Shown: one piece after another, positions 32,130 to 44,246 of the stretch | How positions within the stretch are numbered: position 1 is the stretch's first letter | Layout of the letters: each line of letters starts with the position of its first letter | Origin: Diphasiastrum complanatum | Taxonomy: Eukaryota; Streptophyta; Lycopodiopsida; Lycopodiales; Lycopodiaceae | DNA length: 64,000 nt | Reading direction: 5' to 3' | Assembly (NCBI GenBank): GCA_029204225.1 | Contig: CM055092.1 | Span: forward strand, 81,926,572 to 81,990,571 | Made by a program: the position numbers and the translations under genes | Notes under the pieces: model-generated | Database searches by the model: none | What the model saw: the letters and a program-made list of their open reading frames with translations, nothing else | Told to the model about the DNA's origin: nothing

Positions 32130-33620
32130 CTTCTTGGTACCTTAGCTGAAATAAATTTTCAGGGAACTGAAAATTATAAGTATGGAAGAAGAGTGGACAT
32201 CAGAGGTAGTAAGTGTGATCGGGAAATGTATTTCGCAATTAGGATTTTGGGAACCCCTGTAAATAAATACTTAATGCTGGTTATTCATTTCATAGTTAGA
32301 ATTCATTCAGTTGAATTCGTAACTAATATCTTTGTAACCATTGAGTTATCCGCAGTTTTGAATGTCAATTGTGAGGTTAGAAGTGGAATCTCATACGTGG
32401 ATTACATTGGATCTGTTAGTTGACAGAAGCTTGTCCCTGGATTTGATGCATCAATAGGGTTTTGAAGCTTATCATTAACTAGAAAGGATCAAGATGTAAT
32501 ATTGAACCAGGTTAATTCTTCTGTCTAAGTCACATAATCACATGTGGATTTTGGGTATCCATCTGATAGGCATGCCAGTCATCCAATTAAATGGATTCTC
32601 CAGTGTTTTGAAAACAAGAGATAATATCCTATACTGATTATAGGGCAGCTAGATGATCAGTGGATCTCTAGAATATCAAATGAGGTGGTTAAGGGTTTTT
32701 TGGAAGGAAAAGCTGATGGTATGAGGCATCAATAATTTTGGAAAGGAAATGCTAGGACTGTAAAGATCTGATAATCAATGGTGTGTTTAGTACCTAGTCG
32801 CGATATGGAAAAGAAGAAAACCATTCGATCAAATGTGGGATATTTTGAAAAATTTTAAGGTTTAATCTAGATTCTAATATGGTATCTCATTATTTACAAA
32901 ATTAGAGGCCCTCAAATCTATTTCTCACTTTTTTAGTAAATTCGTTACTTTTTAATAATTTTTTAAAAGACATCAGACTATTTATATGATTCTTTCCAGC
33001 ATGAAGTTATTCTTTTGGAAGACTGTTATGTCATATAAATCACTACTTGTGTGAATAGACTTGGAATTCAGATAAATTCTGAGGTTAAAATGTTTCAATT
33101 TCTTAAACCATATAATTTGTCTGTTGCATAAATGGATTTCGATGAAATAGTGGTTTCTATCACTCAGATTGAAATTATTTGAAGGAGAAGTCATATTTGT
33201 AATGAAGTGAAATTCTGTAGTGGAAACACTTATTACTAACTTTTCTTGGATTTATATATTTTCATATATAATCTTTCCAGTTAACTTTTATTGAAAGTTA
33301 TAATTTATTTAAAAGGAGGGGTGAAGTGGTGGAATAAAATTCTATTTGGGAATCTGTTGGTTGCATAGTTTTTGAAAAAGAACCAACTGTGGTGTAGAAA
33401 TGTAGTCTGAAAGTAATTTTGGATAGATTTAGAGTAAGATGTCTAATTGGAATTTTTTGATGATAAATTCTCTAGGGATTGTGTGCACAATCTGGAACTG
33501 GAACAAGTTTGGAATTTGAATCATTATCTATAAGTAGTAGAATAAAAGGTCAAAGCTTACTAATTCCATTTTAATTGGAATAGAAGTAAGTTTTTAGAAT
33601 TTAAGTCTGAGAGTTACAAC
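32130..33620 (+). repeat. F-type 3' region plus partial LTR F (copy 4)
   Basis: Homologous to 19735-21240: starts near GTACCTTAGCTGAAATA, includes the GTGGACATCAGAGGTAGTAA block and the PPT AGGAGGGGTGAAG, then LTR start TGGTGGAATAAAATTC at 33327. Homology ends at about 33620, so most of the LTR including its TATA region is missing. More diverged than copies 1-3. Confidence 0.75.
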
Positions 33621-34971
33621 CTAATCTTAGTTTTAGTACTAGGATCAGATAGGGGTTGTTTGAGTGGAAGAAATTATGCTATTAAAAGAAATTGGCTTGG
33701 AAAACTATTGAGATTGAATTCGTCTCAAAGATTTTCCGGGTATGTTATTTACTCATGAGAAATAAAAAATATTTTGTAGCTGAGTTACAAGATCTCAGTG
33801 AGATATGTGAGTAACATATGTGGGTTCTAGAGAAAAATCTGCCAGGTATGAATGTGTTTATGTATTGGGTCATAGTGAGATTATTCTCATATGTGTACGA
33901 TTAATCTTGTATGAATCTACTGTGTATTTCAAGTCACTAGGGCTATTTGGTGCACTTAACCTAGTCAGTAAACATAGACATATTATCAAGTATTGTTTGA
34001 CATATACTTGCAGAGTTAACAAATCTTTGTATAGAAGATTTATGGATTAACTTACAAATGATTTGGGTAAGGTTCTAAATGTGGTGTCATACTAGTTTTT
34101 CACCTAGACATTTGAGATTTCTGAATCATTGGCAGTTAACTTGAGTAGTTGATTACTCCAAGATGAAGTTAATTTGTACAACGATCAGTGTGATGTGGAT
34201 TCATCGGGAACTGATGGTTTTTTATTTATATTTCTTGTAAGACACATGATTAGTGAATCATTTCAGTTCATCAGTTTAAAATTGTGTGCATTGGATATAC
34301 AATATTCTTGGGATAGAGTATTCCTTAGTTAAGGAAGGGACTCAGCTCATTAGTGATTGTTTCCCAGAGAGCTCAATTGCATAACGAGCATAATGAATAC
34401 AAGAATAAAGAACTGAGTTGTAATTCAGTAGGAATTTGGGTATCTAGATGTGATTCTGGATTGTAATCTAAATTTTTGTAGTTGAAGATGATTGTCATTT
34501 GGTATGCTTTCTGTCTTTAATTACCAGTGGTTTATAAAACTTGAATATCTCGCATTTCAGTTAAAGAATCCTGATTGGAGAGTATTCCTAAAATCTAGTA
34601 TTTTCCTATTGGAAAAGATTTTCTCTTACTTTTCCTGAGTTATGTGGAACATATACTCCAATATCCTATAAAAATGATTATGTTTTGGATTTCAGAAAAT
34701 TATGATTGACGAATCATGTGAATCTAAATATTTATGGTTGACGAATCATAAATAGATATTTAATTATTGTCAGAGGATTATGAGAAATTGTAATGATTCT
34801 TAAGTGTGATGATTAATTCTTGATCTATTATTTGAGTAGGAATTTGAAGCAGTGTTTTTGAATTTCTCTACTCCGGTGTTATATTTGAGAACCTATGGAT
34901 CTCACAGACATTTTCACAAGATAAGTTATCTTATTTGTGGAATTGTGATCATTGATGCATTGCTAGGGTTT
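33621..34971. other. Anonymous AT-rich stretch
   Basis: No gene or repeat recognised. Only short ORFs, none with recognisable similarity. Confidence 0.4.
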
Positions 34972-35095
34972 CACTCTACCTTCATGCTTCTTGTTCCTTG
35001 GCTTGGGAGTGAAGCTTCTAGAGTTGATTGGTTGCTTCTACTTGGTTGGGTGGTTTCTCCATAATGTGTTTTCCATTGTGGTTTATCTTGTAAGC
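34972..35095 (+). repeat. LTR fragment (family I)
   Basis: Matches the 3' part of the LTR at 12550-12680 (TTCATGCTTC, TTGGCTTGGG, GGTTGCTTCTACTTGG). Homology ends before any PBS. Confidence 0.65.
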
Positions 35096-35119
35096 AAGAT
35101 CATAGGGAGCTTTCCTTAC

Positions 35120-36225
35120 ATTCATCCTCTTCAAGATTCAGGCATATGGTATTGTCATGAAGGAATAATCTCCCTGATCCAAAAATTCTAGATTTTTACG
35201 TCTGCTCATATCTATGTAACCTGAATAAATGGCCATTGTAGATGATCTTTTTGTAGTATCATTGGGGGTATAACCCAATATTGTAATGGCCAGATCCATT
35301 TTCACAAAAAGCTATTTTATACGTTCCTCTGGAGTAAATAGAGCCTCTTAAACTAATAGATAACGACTTGAAGGCCATAATGATAGTGGCAGCATATGGA
35401 TTAAAAGATCCATGATATATGAAAAACTCATTATTTTCAAAGTTTTTCAAATAATGAGAAAGAGATACATTCTTTCTCCCAAGTGATATACGTCAAAGGC
35501 CTCCATGTCTCATACCAAAAGAATCTAGTTCAATAGAATCCTATAAAAGAGGTAATCAAATAAATTTAGAATGAAAGATAACAATACAATTTCAAACTTC
35601 AACTTTTGATTGAAAGAAAACTACACAATATCAAAACCAATATAATATCTACTTACCATATCATGATCGTCAAATTTAATGATGTTTGTTCTGCTAATGT
35701 CATGTCCTCCAATGACTTCTACAATTCTCGAGGAGATATAATGACTCCTTGGAGGATGTTTTTTTTTAATTCCAAAAATTCCTCCTCATTTGGCAAAGTT
35801 TCTTCATAGGCTAAAAGCATGGTTTGGTGGTACAAAAAAAGAACCCATTTTTCATTGTACCTTTTGGTAGTACATTTCACTTTTTGGGAATTTTATCACT
35901 CATAATTGTTTTGAGTCCACATTAAAAATGACATAACTTTTTAGAGGTAAGTCCAATTTCAGCGAAGTTTGGTGCATTAGAAAGTGCTTTGATATGTTAC
36001 ATAATGTACTTCCGAGCCACAGTTAAAGAGTTATGGCAAGTCAAAGGTATGGGGATTTTATTAACCATAATTTTTTGAGTCCACATTAAAAATGACATAT
36101 CTTTTTAGTGGTAAATCCAATTCCAACGGAGTTCGGTGTGTTAGAAAGCACTTGACAAGTGCTTTCCAATGATATGTTAGATGACCAATTTTCAAGGCAC
36201 GGTTAAAACATTATGGCAAGTCACT
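35120..36225 (-). mobile_element. Element K, minus copy (unclassified, with exon-like frames)
   Basis: Inverted match to 55330-56170. Reading on the minus strand: a ~172-bp module repeated in tandem (36225 down to about 35890), then a frame EETLPNEEEFLELKKNILQG, a possible intron (donor GTAAGTAG near 35658, pyrimidine-rich acceptor TTTTATAG near 35548), then DSIELDSFGM and the 63-aa frame 35259-35450 (HGSFNPYAATIIMAFKSLS, then RGTYKIAFCENGSG). The protein is not recognised. The plus copy has lost about 295 bp between two ATGAG repeats. Could be an unknown transposon or a duplicated gene fragment. Confidence 0.55.
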
Positions 36226-36289
36226 CTTGTTCATCTACTTCGATTGGAACAGATGTAGATGTTTCAATCAAAAGAACAATAGAAGATTC

Positions 36290-36710
36290 AACAGATTCAT
36301 CATCTGAAATTGCTACAGAGATATAAAAGACAAATGCTATGCATACCTTTGATAAGAAGGTGACATTTTCTCTTGTGGATATCACAATATGTATTTTTGT
36401 TAAAAGGTTCATATCAGTTAGCATACTTTCTATCATGTTTGTGCCTAGCAGATGGTGTACAAGGTCATGAAAATGAGCAAAACTTGAACTATCTATATCT
36501 CTAATAAGAGTAGTAATAATGTGAGAAAAATTATTAAGAAGAGAGTAATTTATAACGATTCTCATAAACTAACTTATTGATATCAAAAGGTGCAAAAACA
36601 ATAGTGGAGAAATACTCTAATTTGTCAAATGGAATGTCATTGGCTTTCAAAAACTCCATAAGATTGTCATCTATAGACCTTTAACAACTTGCCATGTCGA
36701 AGACAATATC
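36290..36710 (-). pseudogene. Unidentified gene fragment (exon-like frames)
   Basis: Minus-strand reading gives DDNLMEFLKANDIPFDKLEY followed by FSTIVFAPFDINKLVYENRY, then a frame break and FAHFHDLVHHLLGTNMIES with NLLTKIHIVISTRENVTFLS, followed by a GTATGC donor-like site. It looks like real protein coding sequence but has stops and shifts. No TE motif is seen and I do not recognise the family. Adjacent to element K. Confidence 0.4.
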
Positions 36711-36764
36711 GGTTCAGCGCGTGTTGATGACTCCTCTCATGAACCCTTAAACTAGGGCACACGT

Positions 36765-37349
36765 TTGAGTTTAGATGCTTTGTCTTTATATCTCAATGAT
36801 GAGGGTGTTTGTAATCCGAAGTGCTTTATTCAGAAGGTATTGGAACTCTTTCCAATGCCAAGTGCAACAACCTTTACAAAGCTTAAAAGGTTTGATACAA
36901 AGGTATTTTTATCTGACATCGATTCGACACAGTTTTTTTCTTTTGTAGATTTCAATTTAATCACATGCGCGTTGTAGTCCTCCCAACAGACTGACTGTGT
37001 TAGTTGTGTCTGGTATACGATATACAATGCCAAACATTTTTTCAATTGGCTTGCACTACATGATAAGCTTCTAAATCTGCTTGAGGTTATCTATTTATTC
37101 ACAATCACATATTCATAATTCTCAATCACTTATTCTTCATTGATAACATGTGCTTGTGTTTTTTTTTTGCAGTTCTCTTGCTTGAAGGTCTCCCCAGAGG
37201 AGATAATGCATTTCTGGCAGGAGACAATAAAAATTGTTACTGAAAATTCATTTCCGGTTTCAATTACACATTCTCCAACAAAGTTACTTCCATATAGAGA
37301 AATGGATATAGAGATCATAGAAAAGAAAGATCCTCAACTTGAACAATGA
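36765..37349 (+). other. Two exon-like frames separated by an intron-like gap
   Basis: Frame 36765-36977 (LSLYLNDEGVCNPKCFIQKV, then LELFPMPSATTFTKLKRFD) and frame 37172-37349 (FSCLKVSPEEIMHFWQETIK, then LLPYREMDIEIIEKKDPQ). The second is preceded by a classic acceptor, a T-rich tract and TTTGCAG at 37158-37171. No clear donor was assigned. Unknown protein; plausible fragment of a host gene, on the opposite strand to the fragment at 36290-36710. Confidence 0.35.
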
Positions 37350-38221
37350 TACTCAATTTGAGCAGTTAATATATTTTCAAACATGATGTATACAAAAAAT
37401 TATACGACATAATAGAAAATCACGCTGTTCAAATTCTAAGGATCTTCAATTTTGATGGATGTTCCTATGTATTTTGCATTTTATAAGCTCTTCCTGCCTT
37501 GCTCTTACCTACACATGAGAAACTATTTAGGTTCTTTTATCTTGTAAAACTTAATCACTAAGAAACAAAAAAATAAGATTTTCATATAAAAAAAATGTAC
37601 CTTAACACCATTCAATTGAAATTGATAGTATTGAAGAAGATCGAAATGCAACATGTCTAGTTCTGATCAAATGTGATTGAGACTCCAATCTTCCATAACA
37701 AGAATGTTGTCATTTCTTTTCACTATTATTTAAAGTTGCTCATGATGATTTAATGCATAATCTTGATCTAGTGGCTTCCATTCATTTTTGGATTTTATTC
37801 ATCTTCTATGATACAGCAACAAAGTCAGCATTTGTTTTTCTATGTGATATCTAAATGTCATTGATGACTTACATACTCTAAACTCAACTTGCTCATTTTG
37901 TTTTGTATCCCAACGATCATCCAACAACTCGACGAGCATTTCATCACTCAAGACCTTACAAATAACATTGTTTTCATTCGTCAAACATTGCATTTGAAAA
38001 AAAAATCAACAAAAATAGTAAAAGGTGGTAATCTATTATTCTTTGAACCAGTGCTACATTTTAATATACTTTGAATATCTATATAAAGTCTAAATCAAAA
38101 ACTTTTTGAAAATGGTAAATATGGAGAAATCCATTCTTCACTTGAAAAATCTAGTTGATCATAAAAAACAACTCTCGACTCTAAAACAGATTTTGGAGAA
38201 CAAGCTTTATATTGATTATTA
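37350..38221. other. Anonymous AT-rich stretch
   Basis: Short ORFs on both strands; no recognised similarity. Ends abruptly where repeat E2 starts (GACATACGACGGG). Confidence 0.4.
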
Positions 38222-39690
38222 AGACATACGACGGGTGGAATGGCGCCAAATAAATAATTCAGGTTTTTTAGCAACTAAACTTTTCATTTTTTGGTTTTGT
38301 TTTTTGTTTTGTGTTTGCTCAAAGAAAGGGACGGCAAGCACTCTGATTCCTTAAAGGCTTAAATTTAAGAGTCTTATGCTCATTTGATGTGGTTCATGCC
38401 CTACATGTCATGTTGTATTTAGGTGCAAATTTTAAACGCCCATTATCATTGTTGCACTAAAATGAAAGTTAACGACAAGTCACATGTGTCGAGGAAAAGC
38501 GGATGGAGACCGGGAGGCAAAGGAGATACAAGCCTCCAATATGAAGGTGAACCTCTTCTTAGAGATGTTGGTCATCATCATGACGAGAGTCATTACTTAA
38601 TGTGTGGCTATCATTGAAATCAAAAGTAAAAATGTGCATGGAAGTATGAATCTAAATGTTGTTCATGGAGGGGGGTAGGCACACACAAACTTGGAAAACT
38701 AGTAATTGTACACCAAGAAACTATTGGAAGGTGGCATGTATAGAAATGTTTTTTTTCTACAATCTTAGTGAATTACACTTGACATGATAAAAACAAATGA
38801 TAGATGATTACGGAACACAAGTGAGTATAGAGGCTCTTAATTTGATTGCAATGACATGGGTAAGAGCAACAACAAAGTTGCTGGTGGGAAAGCTACTCCA
38901 CATGTAGAGAAGAAAATGAATGAGGTGTCTAGGTTGGATGACATGTCTTTGATACTCTTTTGCATGAATGTACAACAAATAAAAGTGCTAGCAAGGAATG
39001 CATTAATTGAATTAGAAAACTTACTGACAATATTTCTAATATGAACATATCGATTTTACATGAATAACATAAATAGAAAAAATGTTGATAATTGTATCAC
39101 ATGTGCTGGACGTTTAGTGGTTCAAAAATTGGAGCCATTTTACTACTTTCTCCATGCTAGGGAGCACCAAGATATCATGTTCGGGAGGCACATGCCTTTG
39201 GACAAGTGATTTTTGAAAATTAATACCTTTAATATCAAGAGGAATTTTAAGAAGGTTGGGCTGTTTTACATATACTTTTGTCCTGTAACAAATATTTGTC
39301 GATTCCACAGAAATGTCGTAAAATTTTTAATATTTTCTTGCGCGATTCGCAAAATTTTTGCGTGAGATGCCTTCGTGATGGCATCGCTCGTGAAATTTCA
39401 CAATGGCGTCACAAAAAATTCGCATGCAATTCACGAAAATTTCGTGCAGGCAGGCTTCGCAAAAATTTCATGAAGGCAGGCTTTGCAAAATTCTCGCGAA
39501 GGCAGGCTTCATGAAATTTTTGAGCGTGATGCCTTCACGAAAATTTCGCGATGCTTGCGTGAAATTTTCGCGAAGGCAGACATTACGATATTTTTTGCGA
39601 AAGTTTCTTGAAAAGATGGCAGGCATCGCGAAAATTTCTGAAAAGACTCGAATTTTTGACAACTTAAATTTTTGAAATTTTTTCTATATT
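38222..39690 (+). repeat. Repeat E2, main part
   Basis: Complete copy of E with the unoccupied A2 target site (GGTTCATGCCCTAC at about 38391). The left edge at 38222-38223 is sharp against unrelated DNA; in E1 and E3 the same point is joined to expansin promoter sequence. That suggests E begins here as a unit that inserted upstream of the expansin. Carries the 62-aa ORF (38856-39044). Confidence 0.88.
39310..39690 (+). repeat. Degenerate CG-rich array (GCGAAATTTTTGCGAAGGCAG type) in E2
   Basis: About ten diverged units of ~30 bp alternating a palindromic (G)CGAAAATTTCG-like core with GAAGGCAGGCTT. Paralogous arrays are at 11505-11690 and 53130-53500. High CpG and AAATTT palindromes make it unlike surrounding DNA. 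Confidence 0.85.
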
Positions 39691-40115
39691 CCCCTCTCCC
39701 CCCCCCACCCCCAACCAGCCACGGCGGGTAGGGGTTGGAATTAAAAAAAAATGTTTTTTTTTTAATTTCTAGACCCCCCCCCCCCCGCCCCCCGGCTGTT
39801 TTGGTTTTTAATTTTCCCCCCTCTGCACACCCGCCGCAATAAACTAAATTTTTAATTTATCTCCCGCCCACCTCCCCTCCGCGGTGGGTGGCGGGGGGGG
39901 GGGGGGGGGGTGTGGGGGGGGGTGTGGGGGGGGTTAAAAAGAAAGTTTTTGGTTTAAATTCGTCCCCCGCCCACCCGCCACGGCGGGTGGTCTCCGGTGG
40001 GGTGGGGATCATTAAAAAATTTAATTTATTAATAATTAAAACCCATTAAGAAAAAACTTCTTTTTTAAATTGTGCTCCCCCCATGCCCACCCGCCGCGGG
40101 GGGTGGGCGGGGGGG
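39690..40115. repeat. GC-rich palindromic block with C and G homopolymers (E2)
   Basis: Alternates long C or G runs, hairpin-forming CCACCCGCCACGGCGGGTGG-type palindromes (around 39965-39990 and 40085-40110) and AT-rich spacers with TTAATTT. A similar block follows E3 (53505-53717). Such sequence is prone to slippage and to assembly error, so exact lengths may be unreliable. Confidence 0.8.
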
Positions 40116-40599
40116 GAGATAAATTTATATATATTATGTATATACATATATTAACATTATTTAACTCAAAATTATATTTAACTAAAAAAACCATGAGAAA
40201 ATCAAAAAATTATTTACCATATTGTATTAGCGCAAAAATTGGAAGCAAGAAAATTTCAAAAGACAATGTAAATTATCATTGTAAGGAGGTTTTACTTATG
40301 TTTTTTTTCCATTCTCAAATTTCATAAATACTTAATGGGACAAATGGGATTCCACGTGTCATGAGGACATAAGATTTCAAGAAGACCCAAAATCTTCATT
40401 TTTGGAGGACCATTTTACAAAATGGAAGTTTATGCTCCCAATTTTTGCAGAATCCACTAGTTGAACAGTGTATATATAGATTGGAAAGTGTCAATGTTGC
40501 ACCAAATGCTTATGGGATTATTAAGTGTTTCATTGTGCTCTCCTTTCTCCTCATCCCTTTTATGAATTTGCTAATACAAAAGTAGGGGAAGAAACATGA
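40116..40599. other. Anonymous AT-rich spacer
   Basis: Begins with alternating TATATATTATGTATATACAT. No gene recognised. Confidence 0.4.
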
Positions 40600-41390
40600 A
40601 AATCAAAAAAACCAAGAGAGATCAAAATATTATAAAAGATCAAAAAATAATCTTAAGAAAACCAAAAAACAAACATAAAAAATGACAAATAAGATTAGAA
40701 TGGTAAAAACAATCTAAAAAGACCAAATATTGTACAAATTTCCAAAAAAAACACCATTTTATATAAACAATCTCAAAAAAACAAAAAACTAGAAAAAAAA
40801 CATTAAAAAAATTGAAAAAACCTTTTAAAAAAACAGAATAATATAAAAATAAATAAATTTTCAAAAAAACCAAAAGAATAAAATAAAATAATCATAGAAT
40901 TTAAAAAAAACAAAATAGAGTCAAAAATAAATAAATTTTTGAAAAACCACAAAATAACATAAAAAAATTTGAAAAAACCTTAAAGAAAACAAAATAGTGG
41001 CAAAAAAAAAATTTCTCAAAAAAACAAAAAAATAACACAAAAGCAATCATAAATTTAAAAAAAACCAAATAGTGTCAAAAAAATAAAATTTTTGGACCAA
41101 AAAATAACATAAAAGAATTATAGAATAAAAAAAAACAAAATAGTGTCCAAATAAGTAAACTTTTGAAAGAACCAAAAAATAACATTAAAAAATCATAAAA
41201 AAAAATTGATAGTGTCAAAAAAAATAAATTTTAGAAAAAAACAACAAATAACATTAAAAAAATGAATACATCTAAAATAAATAAAATCGTGTCAAAAAAA
41301 CTAAATATTCAAAAAACCAAAAATAAACATAAAAAAATAAAAAAATAAAAAAACAAAATAGTGTCAATAAAAACTTAATTCTCAAAATAG
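40600..41390. repeat. A-rich minisatellite, unit about 70-79 bp
   Basis: The core ACAAAATAGTGTCAAAAAA recurs at about 40911, 40990, 41066, 41136, 41206, 41281 and 41354, with AAAAAATAACATAAAAAA between. Units are diverged; the left part is less regular. The strand carrying A-runs is plus throughout. Confidence 0.85.
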
Positions 41391-42170
41391 AACACACATC
41401 ACGATTATCGTTGACACTAAATATCCCAAACATTTCTCTATAACGATTTGTGAAATAATCCGAAAGACATTATACGAGCTTATTTTTCCATAGATTTCTG
41501 TATGTCATGCCACTTGCAAGGAGCTAGTAAATCCCATCTAGCATCGTTATCGGAAGCATGAAAAAGGTCGCTTAGCAGAACCCGTCATGACGCACCAACA
41601 AAGTGTATCAATCTCACTGCACTAGCAATGAACCGACCCTCTTGTTGGCGCGCACGAGCTGTGCCGACCTCCATCCAATGCTTTTCTCACTCTCAAGCTT
41701 CAGCTATGGCTGCACCTTTGTGCTCTCTTTACATCTACACAACTTCTTCTCTGGCCCTCGACCATCCACGTCCTTCTACGACTAGCTTAAACCACCTTGG
41801 GTGCCCTCCACCACTTTACAGCTTCCAAAAGTGTTATGTGTTGGGAAAGATCCGTGTTTTTATTCTGTGAAATCCAAACTTATACTCAGCAAAGTTTTGC
41901 CTCTTTCATGACTTTTTCTGACAAAACCTCTTCCACTGAGGTTGCCCCACTACAAGTAATGCACTGATTCAAACAGTTCGTTAATCGATGGAGTATAGAG
42001 CATACACCAACTGCAAACTCCTTCTCAAGCATTTTTTCTCTAAAAAATTCAGATTTCCGTTAACCCAAGACTCTGATTCCAACAAGAACTCGAAACACAA
42101 GTGTAGTGCAAGGCTTTTCCTATGCTTGAGAAATTCTATAAATCTCTAATTGTTTGGTTTGATACACCAA
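41390..42170 (-). repeat. Repeat X, minus copy
   Basis: Inverted match to 25255-25890, with a GC-richer insertion-like stretch around 41595-41750. Its left edge meets the A-rich minisatellite. No intact frame is shared with the other copy. Confidence 0.75.
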
Positions 42171-42829
42171 AGCTGCCAATCAAATCCAATTGCTGCTATG
42201 TAGCTCTACTTTCAAAGCCTTCACCGTCATTAAATTCACTATAGAGTTTTTCTCAAATCTGATTCTCTTCATCGCCCACTAATTGCAATCACCCCAAGGC
42301 TCTAGTACAAATTTGAAAAACTTAGAAGGATCGGTTCAATAAGACAAACACAACATTGAGTTCTTTAAGGCAAGAAGAAGTATAATTGCTCCCACGCACA
42401 CCACTGCCAAAAGACATCTATTCGCATCATTAATTGTCAAGTACAAAGAAAACAACTTAAGTACTTAACATAGGGCTTGTGAAAGTATCGGCCTGATAAC
42501 TCTAGAACCAAGCAAAGGTGTTACCGTCGAACTTAAAAAGTAATTGTGAAAGATTATTTACAATGATGATCTTATCGATCAAGCACAGTTCGACCTGGTA
42601 TGCTGACTCAACATGTCTGGCATGTGTGGAGAATGTCACATCATCCTAGATCAACCAATAAATGCAAGATAAGCCCCCACCTCGTTGAATCGTACCTTGG
42701 TGCCATTGCCTCACCTTGATTTGCTTGATTTGAGGTGATTTCTCCTAACTTATAGGAACTTGTGAGATCAAATCCTACTGATATTTTCCAGATATATACA
42801 CATGTGGGAACAGCCTCTCACATGTGGAA
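42171..42829. other. Anonymous stretch including inverted copy of fragment J
   Basis: No gene. About 42355-42540 matches 49757-49935 in inverse orientation (AAGTACTTAACATAGG, GGCCTGATAACTCTAGAA). The rest is unassigned. Confidence 0.55.
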
Positions 42830-44246
42830 AGCATGCTGAGTAATGTAAATCAACTTTTGCTTTTTGTCTCTTTGGATTTGAATACCTAGACAGTAATGAG
42901 CTTCACCCAGATCGGTCATGTCAAATTTGTTGCTAAAAAGCAATGTATCGTCTACATACAAAGTGATGATATTAAAAGAATGTTGCCTTGACTTGAAGTA
43001 GACATTCAAATATGAAGTGCTTCGTTTATAGCCGTGATCAATAAGCAAAGTATTGATCCTTTGAAACCATGCTTGGGCAGATTGCTTCAAGCCATAAACT
43101 GCATGATGGAGTTTACGAACATGATTGTGCTTACCTTCGATATTCTAGCCTATAGATTGAACCATGTAAATGTCCTCTTTGATAACTCCATTAAGATATG
43201 TTGTCTATACAACCATTTGATGTATTTCCAAATCTGCTACAATAGCAAATGACAATAGAATTCTGAAAGAAAAATGTTTAATAACTAGACTGAAGGTCTC
43301 AGTGTAGTCGACATTGTGTGCCTGAGAAAATCCTCTAGTGACAAATCAAGTCTTTCTTCGATCGATACTTTCAACTGCCTTGTACTTGATTTTGAATAAC
43401 CATTTGCAATCAACTACATTTTTGCTGACAGGTAATTTGACAATAATCTAAGTCTACTTCTTGATAAGAGATGAATACTCTTTATCCATAGCTTCTTTCC
43501 ATTGATTGGAATCGGCTGACTAAGTGCCTCTTCGTCGATAGTCATCGACTCTTGAACAAGGTAAGCTACTGACTCGTCGATATACCTGATAGGTGGTCAA
43601 CTTTCTCTTGTCGATCTTTTGGGTAGTGGTCGATGTTGATTATCTTCATCATGTTGTAGTCGTTGAACTACAAGCTCGTCATCTTTGGATTCATAGACGA
43701 GCTTGGACCTTCAATAGGAATAGTCTAATTTTGAATTGGAAAGTTCGCTAATTTGGGAGAGTCCAGTAGTTCGGATATACGAGCTTTGCCCTTACCTTTG
43801 AGGTCCATAAAATGATCTTCTACAAAGATGACATCCTAGCTAGTAAATATCTTTGACTCGACAAGATCATACAACTTATAAGCTTTATCTGAAGTAGTGT
43901 AGCTGATGAAGATAGACTTGATACTCTAAAAGTCGAGCTTCTTCCTAAGATCATGCACAATTTTTGCATAAGCGACGCATCCAAAAACTCGTAAGTTCGA
44001 TAAAGAAGGTTTAGAGCCAGTCCAAACTTCATATGGTGTTTTATCTAAGAGACCTTTTGTAGGATACATGTTCTGAATATAAGATGCAGTGGAAACATAT
44101 TCACCCTAGAAGACTTCGAAAGTGTTGCATATGCTAACATGCACTTTACTGATTCGACTAAGGTTCCGTTCTTTCTCTCAACAAGACCATTTGACTGAGG
44201 CGAATTGGAGGTATTGTATTGTTGCTCAATGTCATTGTTAAGACAA
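42830..44246 (-). pseudogene. Copia B2: integrase end, linker and RT remnants
   Basis: Paralogue of B1 on the minus strand. The 44045-44246 frame holds the integrase glutamate region (GLVERKNGTLVE); 43820-44032 continues the integrase C-terminal part. RT follows with stops (YLNGVIKEDIYMVQ reading near 43140-43200) and 42818-43090 gives KQSAQAWFQRINTLL and an intact LYVDDTLLF box. About 17 residues before FDMTDLGEAHY are deleted. RNase H is missing. The upstream side is interrupted by the A3 5' LTR at 44247, within ~30 bp of where A1 interrupts B1. Confidence 0.87.

Noticed and set aside
39403-39675. ORFs within the CG-rich array (39278-39675, 53137-53585)
   Set aside because: Arg/Phe-rich low-complexity translations of a tandem repeat, not proteins.
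40640-40873. Phe-rich minus ORF in the A-rich minisatellite
   Set aside because: Product of poly-A composition.
40600-41390. CRISPR-like array
   Set aside because: Units are diverged, adjacent and low-complexity, without constant repeats and unique spacers; plant nuclear DNA.
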